In this document: piece by piece, positions 34,133 to 42,966 of the stretch
How the letters are laid out: every line of letters begins with the position of its first letter
Position numbering within the stretch: position 1 is the stretch's first letter
Origin: Salipiger pallidus
Lineage (GTDB): Bacteria; Pseudomonadota; Alphaproteobacteria; Rhodobacterales; Rhodobacteraceae
Length of the DNA stretch: 64,000 bases
Reading direction: 5' to 3'
Assembly: GCF_014643635.1 (NCBI RefSeq)
Contig: NZ_BMJV01000001.1
Span: forward strand, 558,001 to 622,000
Position numbers and translations under genes: made by a program
The notes under the pieces: model-generated
What the model was told of the DNA's origin: nothing
The model's input: only the letters and a program-made list of their open reading frames with translations
Databases searched by the model: none

Positions 34133-37100
34133 ATGGCCGAGTTTCAGAAGATTCTCATTGCGAACAGGGGCGAGATCGCCATCCGCATCATGCGGGCGGC
34201 GAACGAGATGGGGAAGAAGACGGTCGCCGTCTTCGCCGAGGAGGACAAGCTGGGCCTGCACCGCTTCAAGGCGGACGAGGCCTACCGGATCGGTGAGGGC
34301 CTCGGGCCTGTCGCGGCCTACCTGAGCATCCCCGAGATCATCCGCGTGGCGAAGGAGTCCGGCGCGGACGCGATCCACCCCGGATATGGCCTGCTGTCCG
34401 AGAACCCCGAGTTCGTCGATGCCTGTGACGCCGCCGGGATCACCTTCATCGGCCCCAAGGCGGCCACCATGCGCGCCCTTGGCGACAAGGCATCCGCCCG
34501 CAAGGTCGCCGTCGAGGCCGGCGTGCCGGTCATCCCCGCCACGGAGGTGCTGGGCGACGACTTCAAGGCCATCACCAAGGAAGCCGAGGAAATCGGCTAT
34601 CCGCTGATGCTCAAGGCCTCCTGGGGCGGCGGCGGCCGCGGCATGCGGCCCATCGAGAACTCGAAAGAGCTGAAGGAAAAGGTGCTCGAAGGACGCCGCG
34701 AGGCGGAAGCCGCCTTTGGCAATGGCGAGGGGTATCTGGAGAAGATGATCCTGCGCGCCCGCCACGTCGAGGTGCAGATCCTCGGCGACAAGGCCGGCAA
34801 CATCTACCACCTTTATGAACGGGACTGCTCGGTCCAGCGCCGCAACCAGAAGGTCGTGGAACGCGCCCCCGCGCCCTATCTCAGCGAAGCGCAGCGCGAA
34901 GAGATCTGCGAGCTTGGCCGCAAGATCTGCCAGCACGTGAACTACGAATGCGCCGGCACCGTCGAGTTCCTGATGGATATGGAGACGGGCAAGTTCTACT
35001 TTATCGAGGTGAACCCCCGCGTGCAGGTCGAACACACCGTCACCGAGGAAGTGACCGGCATCGACATCGTGCAGGCGCAGATCCTCATCGCGGAAGGCAA
35101 GTCGCTGGCCGAGGCCACGGGCAAGGCGTCGCAATACGACGTGAAGCTGATGGGTCACGCGCTGCAGACCCGGATCACCACCGAGGATCCCACCAACAAC
35201 TTCATCCCCGATTACGGCCGCATCACCGCCTACCGCAGCGCTACCGGCATGGGCATCCGGCTTGATGGCGGCACCGCATACGCGGGCGGCGTCATCACCC
35301 GGTTCTACGATTCGCTGCTGGTGAAGGTGACCGCCAAGGCCCCCACCCCCGAGGCTGCCATTCGCCGCATGGACCGCGCTCTGCGCGAATTCCGCATCCG
35401 CGGCGTGAGCACGAACATCGACTTCGTGATCAACCTGCTGCGCCACCCGACCTTCCTCAATAACCAGTACACCACCAAGTTCATCGACACGACGCCCGAG
35501 CTTTTCGACTTCAAGAAGCGCCGGGACCGGGGCACCAAGGTGCTGACCTACATCGCGGACATCACCGTGAACGGTCATCCCGAGGTCCAGGGGCGGCCAC
35601 GCCCCGCGGCGGATCTCAAGCCCGCCAAGGCCCCCGCCCCGATGCACGAAGTGCCCCCCGCAGGCACCCGCACCCTGCTCGAGGAGAAGGGTGCGCAGGC
35701 GGTGGCGGACTGGATGTCCGAGCAAAAGCGCCTGCTGATCACCGACACCACCATGCGCGACGGCCACCAGTCGCTTCTGGCGACGCGGATGCGGTCCATC
35801 GACATGGTCAAAGTCGCGCCGACCTATGCCGCGAACATGTCGGACCTGTTCTCGGTGGAATGCTGGGGCGGGGCGACCTTCGACGTGGCCTACCGCTTCT
35901 TGCAGGAATGCCCGTGGCAGCGGCTGCGTGACATTCGCTCGAAGATGCCCAACATCATGACGCAGATGCTGCTGCGCGCCTCCAACGGTGTGGGGTACAC
36001 CAACTACCCCGACAACGTGGTGCAGAGCTTCGTGGCGCAGGCGGCGGAGAGCGGCGTCGACGTGTTCCGCGTCTTCGATTCGCTGAACTGGGTCGAGAAC
36101 ATGCGCGTCGCGATGGACGCGGTGATCGAGAGCGGCAAGGTCTGCGAAGGCACCATCTGCTACACCGGCGACATCCTCGATCCGGACCGGGCGAAGTACA
36201 ACCTTCAGTACTATGTCGACATGGGCAAGGCGCTGAAGGCCGCCGGTGCGCATGTGCTGGGCCTCAAGGACATGGCCGGCCTGCTCAAGGCCAACTCCGC
36301 CGGGGCTCTGGTCAAGGCGCTGAAGGAAGAGGTCGGCCTACCGATCCACTTCCACACCCACGACACCTCGGGCGCTTCCATCGCCACCGTGCTGGAAGCG
36401 GCACGCGCGGGCGTGGATGCGGTCGATGCGGCGATGGACGCGCTGTCGGGCAACACCTCGCAGCCCACTCTGGGGTCGATCGTCGAGGCGCTGCGCCACA
36501 CCGACCGTGACACGCTGCTGGACGTGGGCACCATCCGCGAGCTGTCGAACTACTGGGAAGCGGTGCGCGGGCAGTACACCGCGTTCGAATCCGGCCTTCA
36601 GGCGCCTGCATCGGAGGTCTATCTTCACGAGATGCCCGGCGGGCAGTTCACCAACCTCAAGGCGCAGGCGCGCTCCATGGGGCTGGAAGAGCGCTGGCAC
36701 GAGGTCGCCCAGACCTATGCGGACGTGAACAAGATGTTCGGTGACATCGTCAAGGTGACACCCTCGTCCAAGGTCGTGGGCGACATGGCGCTTATGATGG
36801 TCAGCCAGGGTCTGACCCGCGATCAGGTCGAGGATCCCAAGACCGACGTGAGCTTCCCTGATTCTGTCATCGACATGATGAAGGGCAACCTCGGCCAGCC
36901 GCCGGGCGGCTTCCCCGATACCATCGTCAAGAAGGTGCTCAAGGGCGAGAAGCCCAACACGGATCGCCCCGGCGCGCACCTTGCGCCCGCCGACCTAGAT
37001 GCACTGCGGGCCGAACTGGCGGCGAAGTTCCCGGATGTCGAATTCGACGACGAGGATTTCAACGGCTACCTGATGTACCCCAAGGTCTTCACCGACTACG

Positions 37101-37576
37101 CGGCACGGCACGAGGAATACGGCCCGGTGCGGGTTCTGCCCACGCTGACCTATTTCTACGGCATGGAGCCGGGCGACGAGATCACCGCCGAGATCGACCC
37201 GGGCAAGACCCTCGAGATCCGCCTCATCACCGTCGGGGAAACCCAGGACGATGGCGAGGTGCGGGTGTTCTTCGAGCTCAACGGCCAGCCGCGCGCGGTG
37301 CGGGTGCCGAACCGCAAGGCCAAGGCGACCTCGGCGGCGCGGCCCAAGGCCGAGACCGGCAACCTCAATCACGTGGGCGCGCCGATGCCCGGCGTGGTGG
37401 CCTCGGTCGCCGTTCAGGCGGGATCGAAGGTCAAGGAGGGCGATCTGCTGCTGACCATCGAGGCGATGAAGATGGAAACCGGCCTGCATGCGGAACGCGA
37501 CGCCACCGTGAAGGCGGTGCACGTGACGCCCGGCGGCCAGATCGACGCCAAGGACCTGCTGATCGAGTTCGAGTGA
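34133..37576 (+). CDS. pyc: Pyruvate carboxylase
   Basis: An 1147-residue biotin enzyme that carboxylates pyruvate to oxaloacetate to replenish the TCA cycle. Domains in order: biotin carboxylase (about 1-460; KIL(I)ANRGEIAIRIMRA, HPGYGLLSENPEF, ATP loop SWGGGGRGMRPIE), a carboxyltransferase TIM barrel (about 535-800; TTMRDGHQSLLATRMRS with the metal ligand Asp, and SVECWGGATFD), the PC C-terminal domain, and a biotinyl domain whose lysine is about K1113 in IEAMKMETG. Full length. The start ATG at 34133 follows a GGAGGAATATCACGCG site. A terminator lies 95 bases after the stop. Confidence 0.97.
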   Translation: MAEFQKILIANRGEIAIRIMRAANEMGKKTVAVFAEEDKLGLHRFKADEAYRIGEGLGPVAAYLSIPEIIRVAKESGADAIHPGYGLLSENPEFVDACDAAGITFIGPKAATMRALGDKASARKVAVEAGVPVIPATEVLGDDFKAITKEAEEIGYPLMLKASWGGGGRGMRPIENSKELKEKVLEGRREAEAAFGNGEGYLEKMILRARHVEVQILGDKAGNIYHLYERDCSVQRRNQKVVERAPAPYLSEAQREEICELGRKICQHVNYECAGTVEFLMDMETGKFYFIEVNPRVQVEHTVTEEVTGIDIVQAQILIAEGKSLAEATGKASQYDVKLMGHALQTRITTEDPTNNFIPDYGRITAYRSATGMGIRLDGGTAYAGGVITRFYDSLLVKVTAKAPTPEAAIRRMDRALREFRIRGVSTNIDFVINLLRHPTFLNNQYTTKFIDTTPELFDFKKRRDRGTKVLTYIADITVNGHPEVQGRPRPAADLKPAKAPAPMHEVPPAGTRTLLEEKGAQAVADWMSEQKRLLITDTTMRDGHQSLLATRMRSIDMVKVAPTYAANMSDLFSVECWGGATFDVAYRFLQECPWQRLRDIRSKMPNIMTQMLLRASNGVGYTNYPDNVVQSFVAQAAESGVDVFRVFDSLNWVENMRVAMDAVIESGKVCEGTICYTGDILDPDRAKYNLQYYVDMGKALKAAGAHVLGLKDMAGLLKANSAGALVKALKEEVGLPIHFHTHDTSGASIATVLEAARAGVDAVDAAMDALSGNTSQPTLGSIVEALRHTDRDTLLDVGTIRELSNYWEAVRGQYTAFESGLQAPASEVYLHEMPGGQFTNLKAQARSMGLEERWHEVAQTYADVNKMFGDIVKVTPSSKVVGDMALMMVSQGLTRDQVEDPKTDVSFPDSVIDMMKGNLGQPPGGFPDTIVKKVLKGEKPNTDRPGAHLAPADLDALRAELAAKFPDVEFDDEDFNGYLMYPKVFTDYAARHEEYGPVRVLPTLTYFYGMEPGDEITAEIDPGKTLEIRLITVGETQDDGEVRVFFELNGQPRAVRVPNRKAKATSAARPKAETGNLNHVGAPMPGVVASVAVQAGSKVKEGDLLLTIEAMKMETGLHAERDATVKAVHVTPGGQIDAKDLLIEFE

Positions 37577-37641
37577 CCGCCCGGCCTTGCGCCTGGTGAC
37601 GCGGGGGGATGGGGGCTCTGCCCCCCTTGGCTACGCCAATT

Positions 37642-37670
37642 CCCCCCGGCGTATTTTGAAAGAGAAGAAG
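37642..37670 (+). repeat. GCGTATTTTGAAAGAGAAGAAG-type repeat, copy 2
   Basis: Six C residues followed by GGCGTATTTTGAAAGAGAAGAAG, placed directly before the pyc terminator. A GC-rich hairpin (GGGGGCTCTGCCCCC, 37613-37627) and a TTGGCTACGCCAA inverted repeat precede it, so it belongs to a composite element. Confidence 0.8.
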
Positions 37671-37703
37671 GGGCGGTCCGTGTCTGGCGGACCGCCCTTT
37701 TTT
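37671..37703 (+). terminator. Intrinsic terminator downstream of pyc
   Basis: GGGCGGTCCG at 37671-37680 pairs perfectly with CGGACCGCCC at 37688-37697, followed by six T residues. A strong rho-independent terminator on the plus strand. Confidence 0.93.
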
Positions 37704-38447
37704 CGCGGGCGTGGGCTCGTGGCAGTTTTTCTGGACTAAGGTGTCAGACAAGGGGCGCCCGAAGTCCAGCCACCGGAGCCGGGAGGGCGCTGACCTCTTG
37801 TGGTTCGCGCTGGATGAGCCCCCTTTAGACCGCGTTCGTCCCGGGGCGCCACGTGGCGGCGATCTCCGAGAGGCTCAGATCCGGCACGATGACGGCGAGG
37901 CCCCTCGCCCCGAGCTGAGAGAGGCGGCAGAAGCATCCGGAACGGTCGAAAGGAAGCCGATCACTTTAGCATCAATCCGGCGGCGGCAAACCGTGGCGGG
38001 CTCCCGCCCTGCCCTTAGGTGCCGCCGTATGCCGGCAACACGACGGCAGCAGACGGCCACCAGGCGAAGCGGTGATGATGGCGAAGACCGGTTTGCGCAT
38101 GTCGCTACGCATCGGGCGCCAAGTCTTCTACAGCGGCATCGACCGCCATTCGTGAATGTCGTGCAGCCCGTGGTCCGTTCCGATGGAAGAACAGCGAGAT
38201 GTCGAAGACGAGGGCCGCAACGAAAAGGCCCGTTAGAAACGGGTGATATACCTGTTCGGCAGGGTTTCATGAAATTTAACCGGAGTTTGACGCATATTCC
38301 CGGGGGCGCGACAGGCAGAACCGTGGGCAGCCTTGTCCATGAAACACACCGCTTCAGGCATCCGCCCAAAACTATTCTCGGGAAAGATGACATTTTCCTC
38401 TTGCGGCCAGACGCAGGAGACTCTAAATCGCCCGCACCAACCGGTAA
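37704..38447. other. Gene-poor region before the tRNA array
   Basis: About 740 bases. Both strands have open frames (notably 37711-38457 plus and 37875-38555 minus), but they show no family similarity, and the minus one runs antisense through a tRNA. A short minus-strand stretch near 37830-37930 (reading SQLGARGLAVIVPDLSLSE) has protein-like composition and may be a gene remnant. No transposase is recognisable. Confidence 0.4.
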
Positions 38448-38522
38448 GCGGGCGTAGCTCAGGGGTAGAGCATTACCTTGCCAAGGTAAGGGTCGGGCGT
38501 TCGAATCGCCTCGCCCGCTCCA
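38448..38522 (+). tRNA. tRNA-Gly (GCC), copy 1
   Basis: A 75-base cloverleaf. Acceptor GCGGGCG/CGCCCGC, D-arm GCTC...GAGC, anticodon stem ACCTT / AAGGT with loop TTGCCAA giving anticodon GCC, T-arm GGGCG/CGCCT-type with TTCGAAT. The CCA end is encoded (38520-38522). Confidence 0.96.
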
Positions 38523-38566
38523 GTTGGTCAAATACCCGGCCGGGTTTCCCGGCATCGGTCTGAAGT

Positions 38567-38641
38567 GCGGGCGTAGCTCAGGGGTAGAGCATTACCTTGC
38601 CAAGGTAAGGGTCGGGCGTTCGAATCGCCTCGCCCGCTCCA
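38567..38641 (+). tRNA. tRNA-Gly (GCC), copy 2
   Basis: Identical over all 75 bases to copy 1, with encoded CCA. A 44-base spacer separates it from copy 1; the spacer contains an inverted CCCGG/CCGGG. Confidence 0.96.
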
Positions 38642-38673
38642 GACCGAAAGATGGTGGTAGTCCACCACGCCGA

Positions 38674-38748
38674 GCGGGCGTAGCTCAGGGGTAGAGCATT
38701 ACCTTGCCAAGGTAAGGGTCGGGCGTTCGAATCGCCTCGCCCGCTCCA
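38674..38748 (+). tRNA. tRNA-Gly (GCC), copy 3
   Basis: Identical over all 75 bases to copies 1 and 2, with encoded CCA, after a 32-base spacer that differs from the first one. All three probably come from one transcript. Confidence 0.96.
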
Positions 38749-38959
38749 ATTCTTCCAGACCGAGACTGACCACCAACACGGCTCCCCGTAAGAACCCGAT
38801 TGCACGTCCTCTTGTCCAGACGTCACGCTCGGGCTTGCACAAGCCGTGTCGCAATGCCCTGCTCCAACCACTTCGCCGACAGCGCCACCCCACACCCGTT
38901 CGGCGGGGTGCCTCGGATCGCCCCGCCGTGTCAGTGCGAGCCTCAACGAGGCAACCGCG

Positions 38960-39427
38960 TCAGGCCGCCTGGCGATCTTCCAGGTCCAGACGCATGGTGG
39001 CCATGCCCTGCCGGCGCGACAACTCCTCGTAACCCGCTGAAATATAGGCGTTGTGGGCCGGCGCGTTATCGACCTCCACCTTCAGCGTGAGGCTCAGCGC
39101 ACCGAGGTCCACTGCTGCCTCTTCAACCCGCTCGTTCAGCTCTGCCGCGGCGCCGCCCCGCGCCTCATGGGCGAGATAGACGTAGGTGAGGTGCCGAACC
39201 TCGGGCCCAATCCCCTCGCGCAGGGCGAAGAACCCCACGTCTCGGCCAGCGTCGTCCTGAAGGTAGAAAGACACGTCACCCCTGTCCCCGAGCCAGTTGC
39301 GGTGCCACTCCATCTCGTCGAAAGGCACCTTCGCATTGGGATTGAGCAGGGGGATCTCTTCGTCCGGCAGCATCGCCGCCAGGGGTTCGAGATCACGCTC
39401 GCGGTTGCGGCGGAGAGTAAGAGCCAT
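38960..39427 (-). CDS. GNAT-family N-acetyltransferase
   Basis: A 155-residue acetyltransferase. The acetyl-CoA binding part reads VRHLTYVYLAHEARGGAAAELNERV (about residues 78-102) and the C-terminal VDNAPAHNAYISAGYEELSR is the usual GNAT beta-strand/helix end. The substrate cannot be told from sequence. AAGGAAGG precedes the ATG at 39427; an upstream ATG at 39481 lacks a good site. It is a lone gene convergent with the tRNA array. Confidence 0.88.
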   Translation of the reverse strand: MALTLRRNRERDLEPLAAMLPDEEIPLLNPNAKVPFDEMEWHRNWLGDRGDVSFYLQDDAGRDVGFFALREGIGPEVRHLTYVYLAHEARGGAAAELNERVEEAAVDLGALSLTLKVEVDNAPAHNAYISAGYEELSRRQGMATMRLDLEDRQAA

Positions 39428-39932
39428 GGATCCTTCCTTCGGCTGGTCCCGGCGCGCCCGCGCCGATGGGGGGAATATCAAAGGGCCGTGCCTGACATAT
39501 CAGCGCCTGCCGGGTCAACCGCCCAGGCTGCGGGAACACCCGCAGCCCACGAACCTGTCGGGGTCAGACGCACAAAAGGCGCAACGGTAGAAACGACTTG
39601 GGGACGAACCGGATCAACCGGACCCCGTTGCCGCGCGGTGACTGAATTGGCCATTCAGGCAACCTTGTGTGGCACCTGAAGGCGGGCTCCCGGACGAAGG
39701 CATCCACACGAGGCCTGGCCCGCCCCCATCAAAGCGCAGACGCCTCCTGCGCAGGCAGAACCGTCCGTGCAGGCACCTTCGGGCATCGCCAAAGGCCCAT
39801 CCATACGAATACCTGATTGCATTTATAAGGTATTGAACCCCTCCGCGATCTGTGATGTGTCCTTGGGCGAACATAGCCAACGCTCACCAAGCGCCAGCCC
39901 TCCTTCCGAAATCCCAGTCCGAGGAGCTGCCG
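39428..39932. other. Intergenic region upstream of the heme-uptake locus
   Basis: About 500 bases with no supported gene. The part near 39800-39835 is AT-rich and holds an inverted repeat (see 39809-39833), so it probably carries the promoter of the exb/ton/hmu locus. No outer-membrane receptor gene is present here. Confidence 0.4.
39809..39833. promoter_or_regulatory. Inverted repeat upstream of the exbB-tonB-hmu locus
   Basis: ATACCT at 39809-39814 and AGGTAT at 39828-39833 form a perfect inverted repeat around an AT-rich core, 100 bases before the first gene. It could bind an iron regulator (Irr, RirA or Fur type), but it matches none of their consensus sites clearly. Confidence 0.3.
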
Positions 39933-40370
39933 GTGACCCGTGCCTTCCGCCTCCCCCTGTTGACGTTTCCGTCCGTCTTTCTTGCCCTCGCGGCGCCCGC
40001 CATTGCGCAGGATGCCCCCGACGCCCCTGCGCTCAGCATCGAGCTCAACGCGCAGGAGCAGCAGGAGAATGGCTGCAAGCTGAGCTTTCTTGCGCGCAAC
40101 AACACCGGCGATGCGATCTCTGCCGCGGTGTTCGAAACCGTGCTCTTCGATGACGCGGGACAGGTCGACCGGCTGACGCTGTTTGATTTCGGCGCGCTGC
40201 CCGCGAACAAGCCACGCCTGCGCCAGTTCGTGGTGCCCGGGCTGCAATGCGACGCGCTTGGCCAGGTGCTGATCAACGGCGCCGCCACCTGCGAGGCCGA
40301 GGCAGGCGCCGCCACCTGCACCGAGGGGCTCAGTCTTTCGAGCCGCACCGACGTGGAGATGATGGGATGA
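39933..40370 (+). CDS. Periplasmic hypothetical protein ahead of exbB
   Basis: A 145-residue exported protein starting at a GTG (39933) with GAGGAG seven bases ahead. The signal peptide LPLLTFPSVFLALAAPAIAQ ends near residue 26. The mature part (ENGCKLSFLARNNTGDAISA, VFETVLFDDAGQVDRLTLFD) looks like a small immunoglobulin-like beta domain with four cysteines that could make two disulfides. I recall similar proteins ahead of exbB in Rhodobacterales but know no function. Its stop overlaps the exbB start (ATGA), so it belongs to this operon. Confidence 0.82.
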   Translation: MTRAFRLPLLTFPSVFLALAAPAIAQDAPDAPALSIELNAQEQQENGCKLSFLARNNTGDAISAAVFETVLFDDAGQVDRLTLFDFGALPANKPRLRQFVVPGLQCDALGQVLINGAATCEAEAGAATCTEGLSLSSRTDVEMMG

Positions 40371-41032
40371 ACATGTCGCCTGTAACGATGATCCGCGAGC
40401 TGATCCTCGAGATCTACGACCTTGGTGGTCCGGTGGTGCTGTTCCTTGGTGCCGTCTCCATAGCGACCCTCTCGGTGGTGCTCTACAAGCTCTGGCAGTT
40501 CCGCGCCGCCGGCGTGGGGCGTCACAAGGCGCTGCGCGAAGCGGTCGAGGCCTGGGATCACGGCGACCGGGGCGGCGCGCATGCGGCGCTCGAGCGGTCG
40601 CGCAGCTACCTGCGGCCGGTGGTGGCGCTGGCCATGCAGGGTGGCGTAGACAGTGCGCGGCTCGATGCCGAGGCGGAAACACGCTTTGCCCGGCTGGAAC
40701 GCGGCTTCCGCTTCCTTGACGGCGTGGCGCAGCTGTCGCCTCTGGTGGGCCTTTTCGGGACCGTGCTGGGCATGATCGCCGCCTTCCAGGCGCTGCAGGA
40801 TGCGGGCAGCGCGGTGGACCCGTCACTGCTGGCGGGCGGTATCTGGGTGGCGCTGCTGACCACCGCCGTAGGCCTTGCGGTCGCGATGCCGACGCAGGTG
40901 GTGCTGAGCTGGCTCGAGGCCCGGATCGACGCGGAACGGGTGCTGGCAGGCCAAGCAGTGCGCAGCGTGGAATCGCCCTCGGGCGCCCGCCCTGCTGCCG
41001 ACGCCCCCGCAGGGCAGGCCGTCCATGCGTAA
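40367..41032 (+). CDS. exbB: ExbB/TolQ-type proton-channel protein
   Basis: A 221-residue MotA/TolQ/ExbB-family membrane protein with three transmembrane helices. The conserved block is LSPLVGLFGTVLGMIAAFQAL (about residues 126-146), followed by GIWVALLTTAVGLAVAMPTQ. It forms the pentameric stator that uses the proton gradient to drive TonB. The first helix is LGGPVVLFLGAVSIATLSVV. The ATG at 40367 overlaps the previous stop; it overlaps exbD by eight bases. Confidence 0.92.
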   Translation: MNMSPVTMIRELILEIYDLGGPVVLFLGAVSIATLSVVLYKLWQFRAAGVGRHKALREAVEAWDHGDRGGAHAALERSRSYLRPVVALAMQGGVDSARLDAEAETRFARLERGFRFLDGVAQLSPLVGLFGTVLGMIAAFQALQDAGSAVDPSLLAGGIWVALLTTAVGLAVAMPTQVVLSWLEARIDAERVLAGQAVRSVESPSGARPAADAPAGQAVHA

Positions 41033-41417
41033 GCGCCGCCGCCGCAACAGGTTGTCGATGACCTCGCTTATCGACGTGATCTTCCTGCTGCTGCTGTTCT
41101 TCATGCTCACCTCGACCTTCTCGAAGTTCTCGGAGGTCGAGCTGATGGCCGCCGGTGCCGGCGTGGCGCAGCCGTCCTCGGACGCGCGCCCGCTGTTCCT
41201 GCGGCTGGGGCCGGAGACGGTGACGCTGAATGCCGGGGATCTTGAGCTGGAGGCACTGGCCGAGGCGCTGGCGGCCGAGGCCCCCGAGGACGGCGGCGCG
41301 CCGCGCCCGCTGCTGGTTGCCCTGCGTCCCGAGGTCAGCGCCCAGCGGCTCACCGACCTGCTGGTGGTGCTGCGCGGCCTGCCCGGCTTTACCCCGACCA
41401 TCCTGGGAGGTGCCTGA
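41025..41417 (+). CDS. exbD: ExbD-family protein, copy 1
   Basis: A 130-residue ExbD/TolR protein: a short basic cytoplasmic start (MRKRRRRNRLSMTSLIDVIF), one transmembrane helix with the key aspartate in the LIDVIFLLLLFFML motif (about residue 17), and a periplasmic domain. It carries the proton-conducting aspartate and forms the core of the ExbBD motor. Confidence 0.92.
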   Translation: MRKRRRRNRLSMTSLIDVIFLLLLFFMLTSTFSKFSEVELMAAGAGVAQPSSDARPLFLRLGPETVTLNAGDLELEALAEALAAEAPEDGGAPRPLLVALRPEVSAQRLTDLLVVLRGLPGFTPTILGGA

Positions 41418-41806
41418 TGATTGGCTGCAAGCGCAACAAGTCCCGGTCCGAGCCGACGATCGCGCTCATCAACGTGGTCTTCCTGATGCTGATCTTCTTC
41501 CTCGTGGCGGGACAGGTGGCGCAGCCGCTGGACCCCGAGCTGCGGCTGGTCAGCACCGCCGACCTCGACGGCACGCCGCCGCCCAGCGACGCGCTGGTGG
41601 TGTCCCCGGACGGCAGCCTGAGCAGCAACGGCGCGCCGGTGGCCAGCACTGAGGACTTCCTCGAGGGCCTTGGCGAGGACATCACCGCCGTGCGCCTCGT
41701 GCCTGACCGCGACCTGCCTGCTGAAGACCTCGTGGCCCTGGCCCGCGCCCTGCGGCGCGGCGGTGCCGAAAGCGTGCGCCTCGTGTCCGAAAGGGGGCTG
41801 GAATGA
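41417..41806 (+). CDS. exbD: ExbD-family protein, copy 2 (divergent motor residue)
   Basis: A 129-residue ExbD/TolR paralogue directly after copy 1 (TGATG overlap). The transmembrane motif reads IALINVVFLMLIFFLVAG, i.e. asparagine where copy 1 and the family have the proton-carrying aspartate. It may therefore be a structural partner that cannot itself translocate protons. The periplasmic part is of normal length. Confidence 0.85.
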   Translation: MIGCKRNKSRSEPTIALINVVFLMLIFFLVAGQVAQPLDPELRLVSTADLDGTPPPSDALVVSPDGSLSSNGAPVASTEDFLEGLGEDITAVRLVPDRDLPAEDLVALARALRRGGAESVRLVSERGLE

Positions 41807-42840
41807 AGATCACCTCGATGATCCGCAGCTCGCGTGGGGCCAAGTTCGTGGCCGCTCTGCTGGCCGCCACCGCCCATGGCGCCGTGGCCGTGGCACTGAT
41901 GCAGCCCAATCCTGCGCCGCAGATGGAAGGCGCCTCCGGGGGCGAGGCTGCGCTGGGGTCCAGCTTTGCGGACATGGCCGCGGGTACGCTCAGCGCCGAG
42001 CCGCCCGAAGACGTAACCGAGGCCGAGCCCCCCGCGCCGGTCGAGGCGGAGCCCCCGCAGGAGGTCACCCGGCCCGAGCCGCCGCAGGCGGTACAGCCGG
42101 AGGCCCCCGCCCCGGTTCAGGCCGAGCCGGTGGACACTGTCGAGGCTCTCACCCCGTCGACCGAAACCGACGTGATCGCCGCGATCCCCCCCGAGGAGAT
42201 CGAGGCCGCCGAGCCGCCCGAAGAGGCCCCCGCCCCCACTCCGGAAGAGACCGCCGAAGCCGAGCCCGAAGAGCCCGAGACCATCGAGGCGGAGCCCGAA
42301 GCGGACGACAGCTCGGATGAGGCGGTCGCGGTGTCGCGCCGCCCGATGCAGCGCCCCGAGACGCTCGAGGTGCCCGAGCCACCGCAGCGCGCGCAGCGCC
42401 AGCCAGAGCCGCAACCGCAGCGCCAGCGTCAGCCCGAACCGCAGCGCCAGGCCGAAGCGCCCCAGCGTCAGCCGCAGGGCAACGCGGACCGCAACGCCCG
42501 CACCGGGCAGGCCTCGGGCCGGCAGGGTGCGCAATCGGCCTCGAGCGGATCTGGCGGGCGGTCCTCGCAACAGGGCAACGCCGCCGCCAGCAACTATCCC
42601 GGCCAGGTGATGAGCCGCCTTGCCCGCGTGCCCCGTCCGCGCATGAACAGCCGCGGTGCTGCCGTGGTGTCATTCCGCATCGCGGGCAGCGGCGGGCTTG
42701 CCGGGGCGTCTATCGCCCGTAGCTCGGGCAGCGCCCGGCTCGACCAGGCGGCGCTGCGCGTGATCCAGCGGGCCGCGCCCTTCCCCGCGCCACCTGCCGG
42801 GGCGCAGACCAGCTTCTCGATCCGTATCGAGGCGCAATGA
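41803..42840 (+). CDS. tonB: TonB-family energy transducer
   Basis: A 345-residue TonB. It has an N-terminal transmembrane anchor (FVAALLAATAHGAVAVALM, about residues 14-32), then a long Glu/Pro/Ala-rich rod to span the periplasm that becomes Gln/Arg/Pro-rich near residues 185-225. The C-terminal domain (YPGQVMSRLARVPRPRMNS to FSIRIEAQ) contacts receptor TonB boxes. It overlaps exbD copy 2 by four bases. The rod is longer than in E. coli TonB (239 residues). Confidence 0.92.
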   Translation: MKITSMIRSSRGAKFVAALLAATAHGAVAVALMQPNPAPQMEGASGGEAALGSSFADMAAGTLSAEPPEDVTEAEPPAPVEAEPPQEVTRPEPPQAVQPEAPAPVQAEPVDTVEALTPSTETDVIAAIPPEEIEAAEPPEEAPAPTPEETAEAEPEEPETIEAEPEADDSSDEAVAVSRRPMQRPETLEVPEPPQRAQRQPEPQPQRQRQPEPQRQAEAPQRQPQGNADRNARTGQASGRQGAQSASSGSGGRSSQQGNAAASNYPGQVMSRLARVPRPRMNSRGAAVVSFRIAGSGGLAGASIARSSGSARLDQAALRVIQRAAPFPAPPAGAQTSFSIRIEAQ

Positions 42841-42845
42841 CCCTT

Positions 42846-42871
42846 CGGGCCGCATCTTCCCTTGCGGCCCG
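42846..42871 (+). terminator. Hairpin between tonB and hmuS
   Basis: CGGGCCGC at 42846-42853 pairs with GCGGCCCG at 42864-42871, five bases after the tonB stop. No T-run follows, so it is probably a partial terminator separating the exb/ton and hmu parts. Confidence 0.55.
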
Positions 42872-42966
42872 GAACCAACCTGAGTAAAACACTCGGGAAA
42901 ATCATATCGCCAGCTCACCCGTGCCAGCCGATACCTGTCTTCCCTCATGACAAAGGATCGGACCCC

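Noticed and set aside
34007-36253. 748-residue minus-strand frame in pyc
   Set aside because: It is the antisense of the pyruvate carboxylase gene, and pyc carries all catalytic motifs.
37711-38555. Plus and minus open frames before and across the first tRNA-Gly
   Set aside because: The minus frame contains the well-known antisense read of tRNA-Gly (GRGDSNARPLP); the plus frame has no family similarity.
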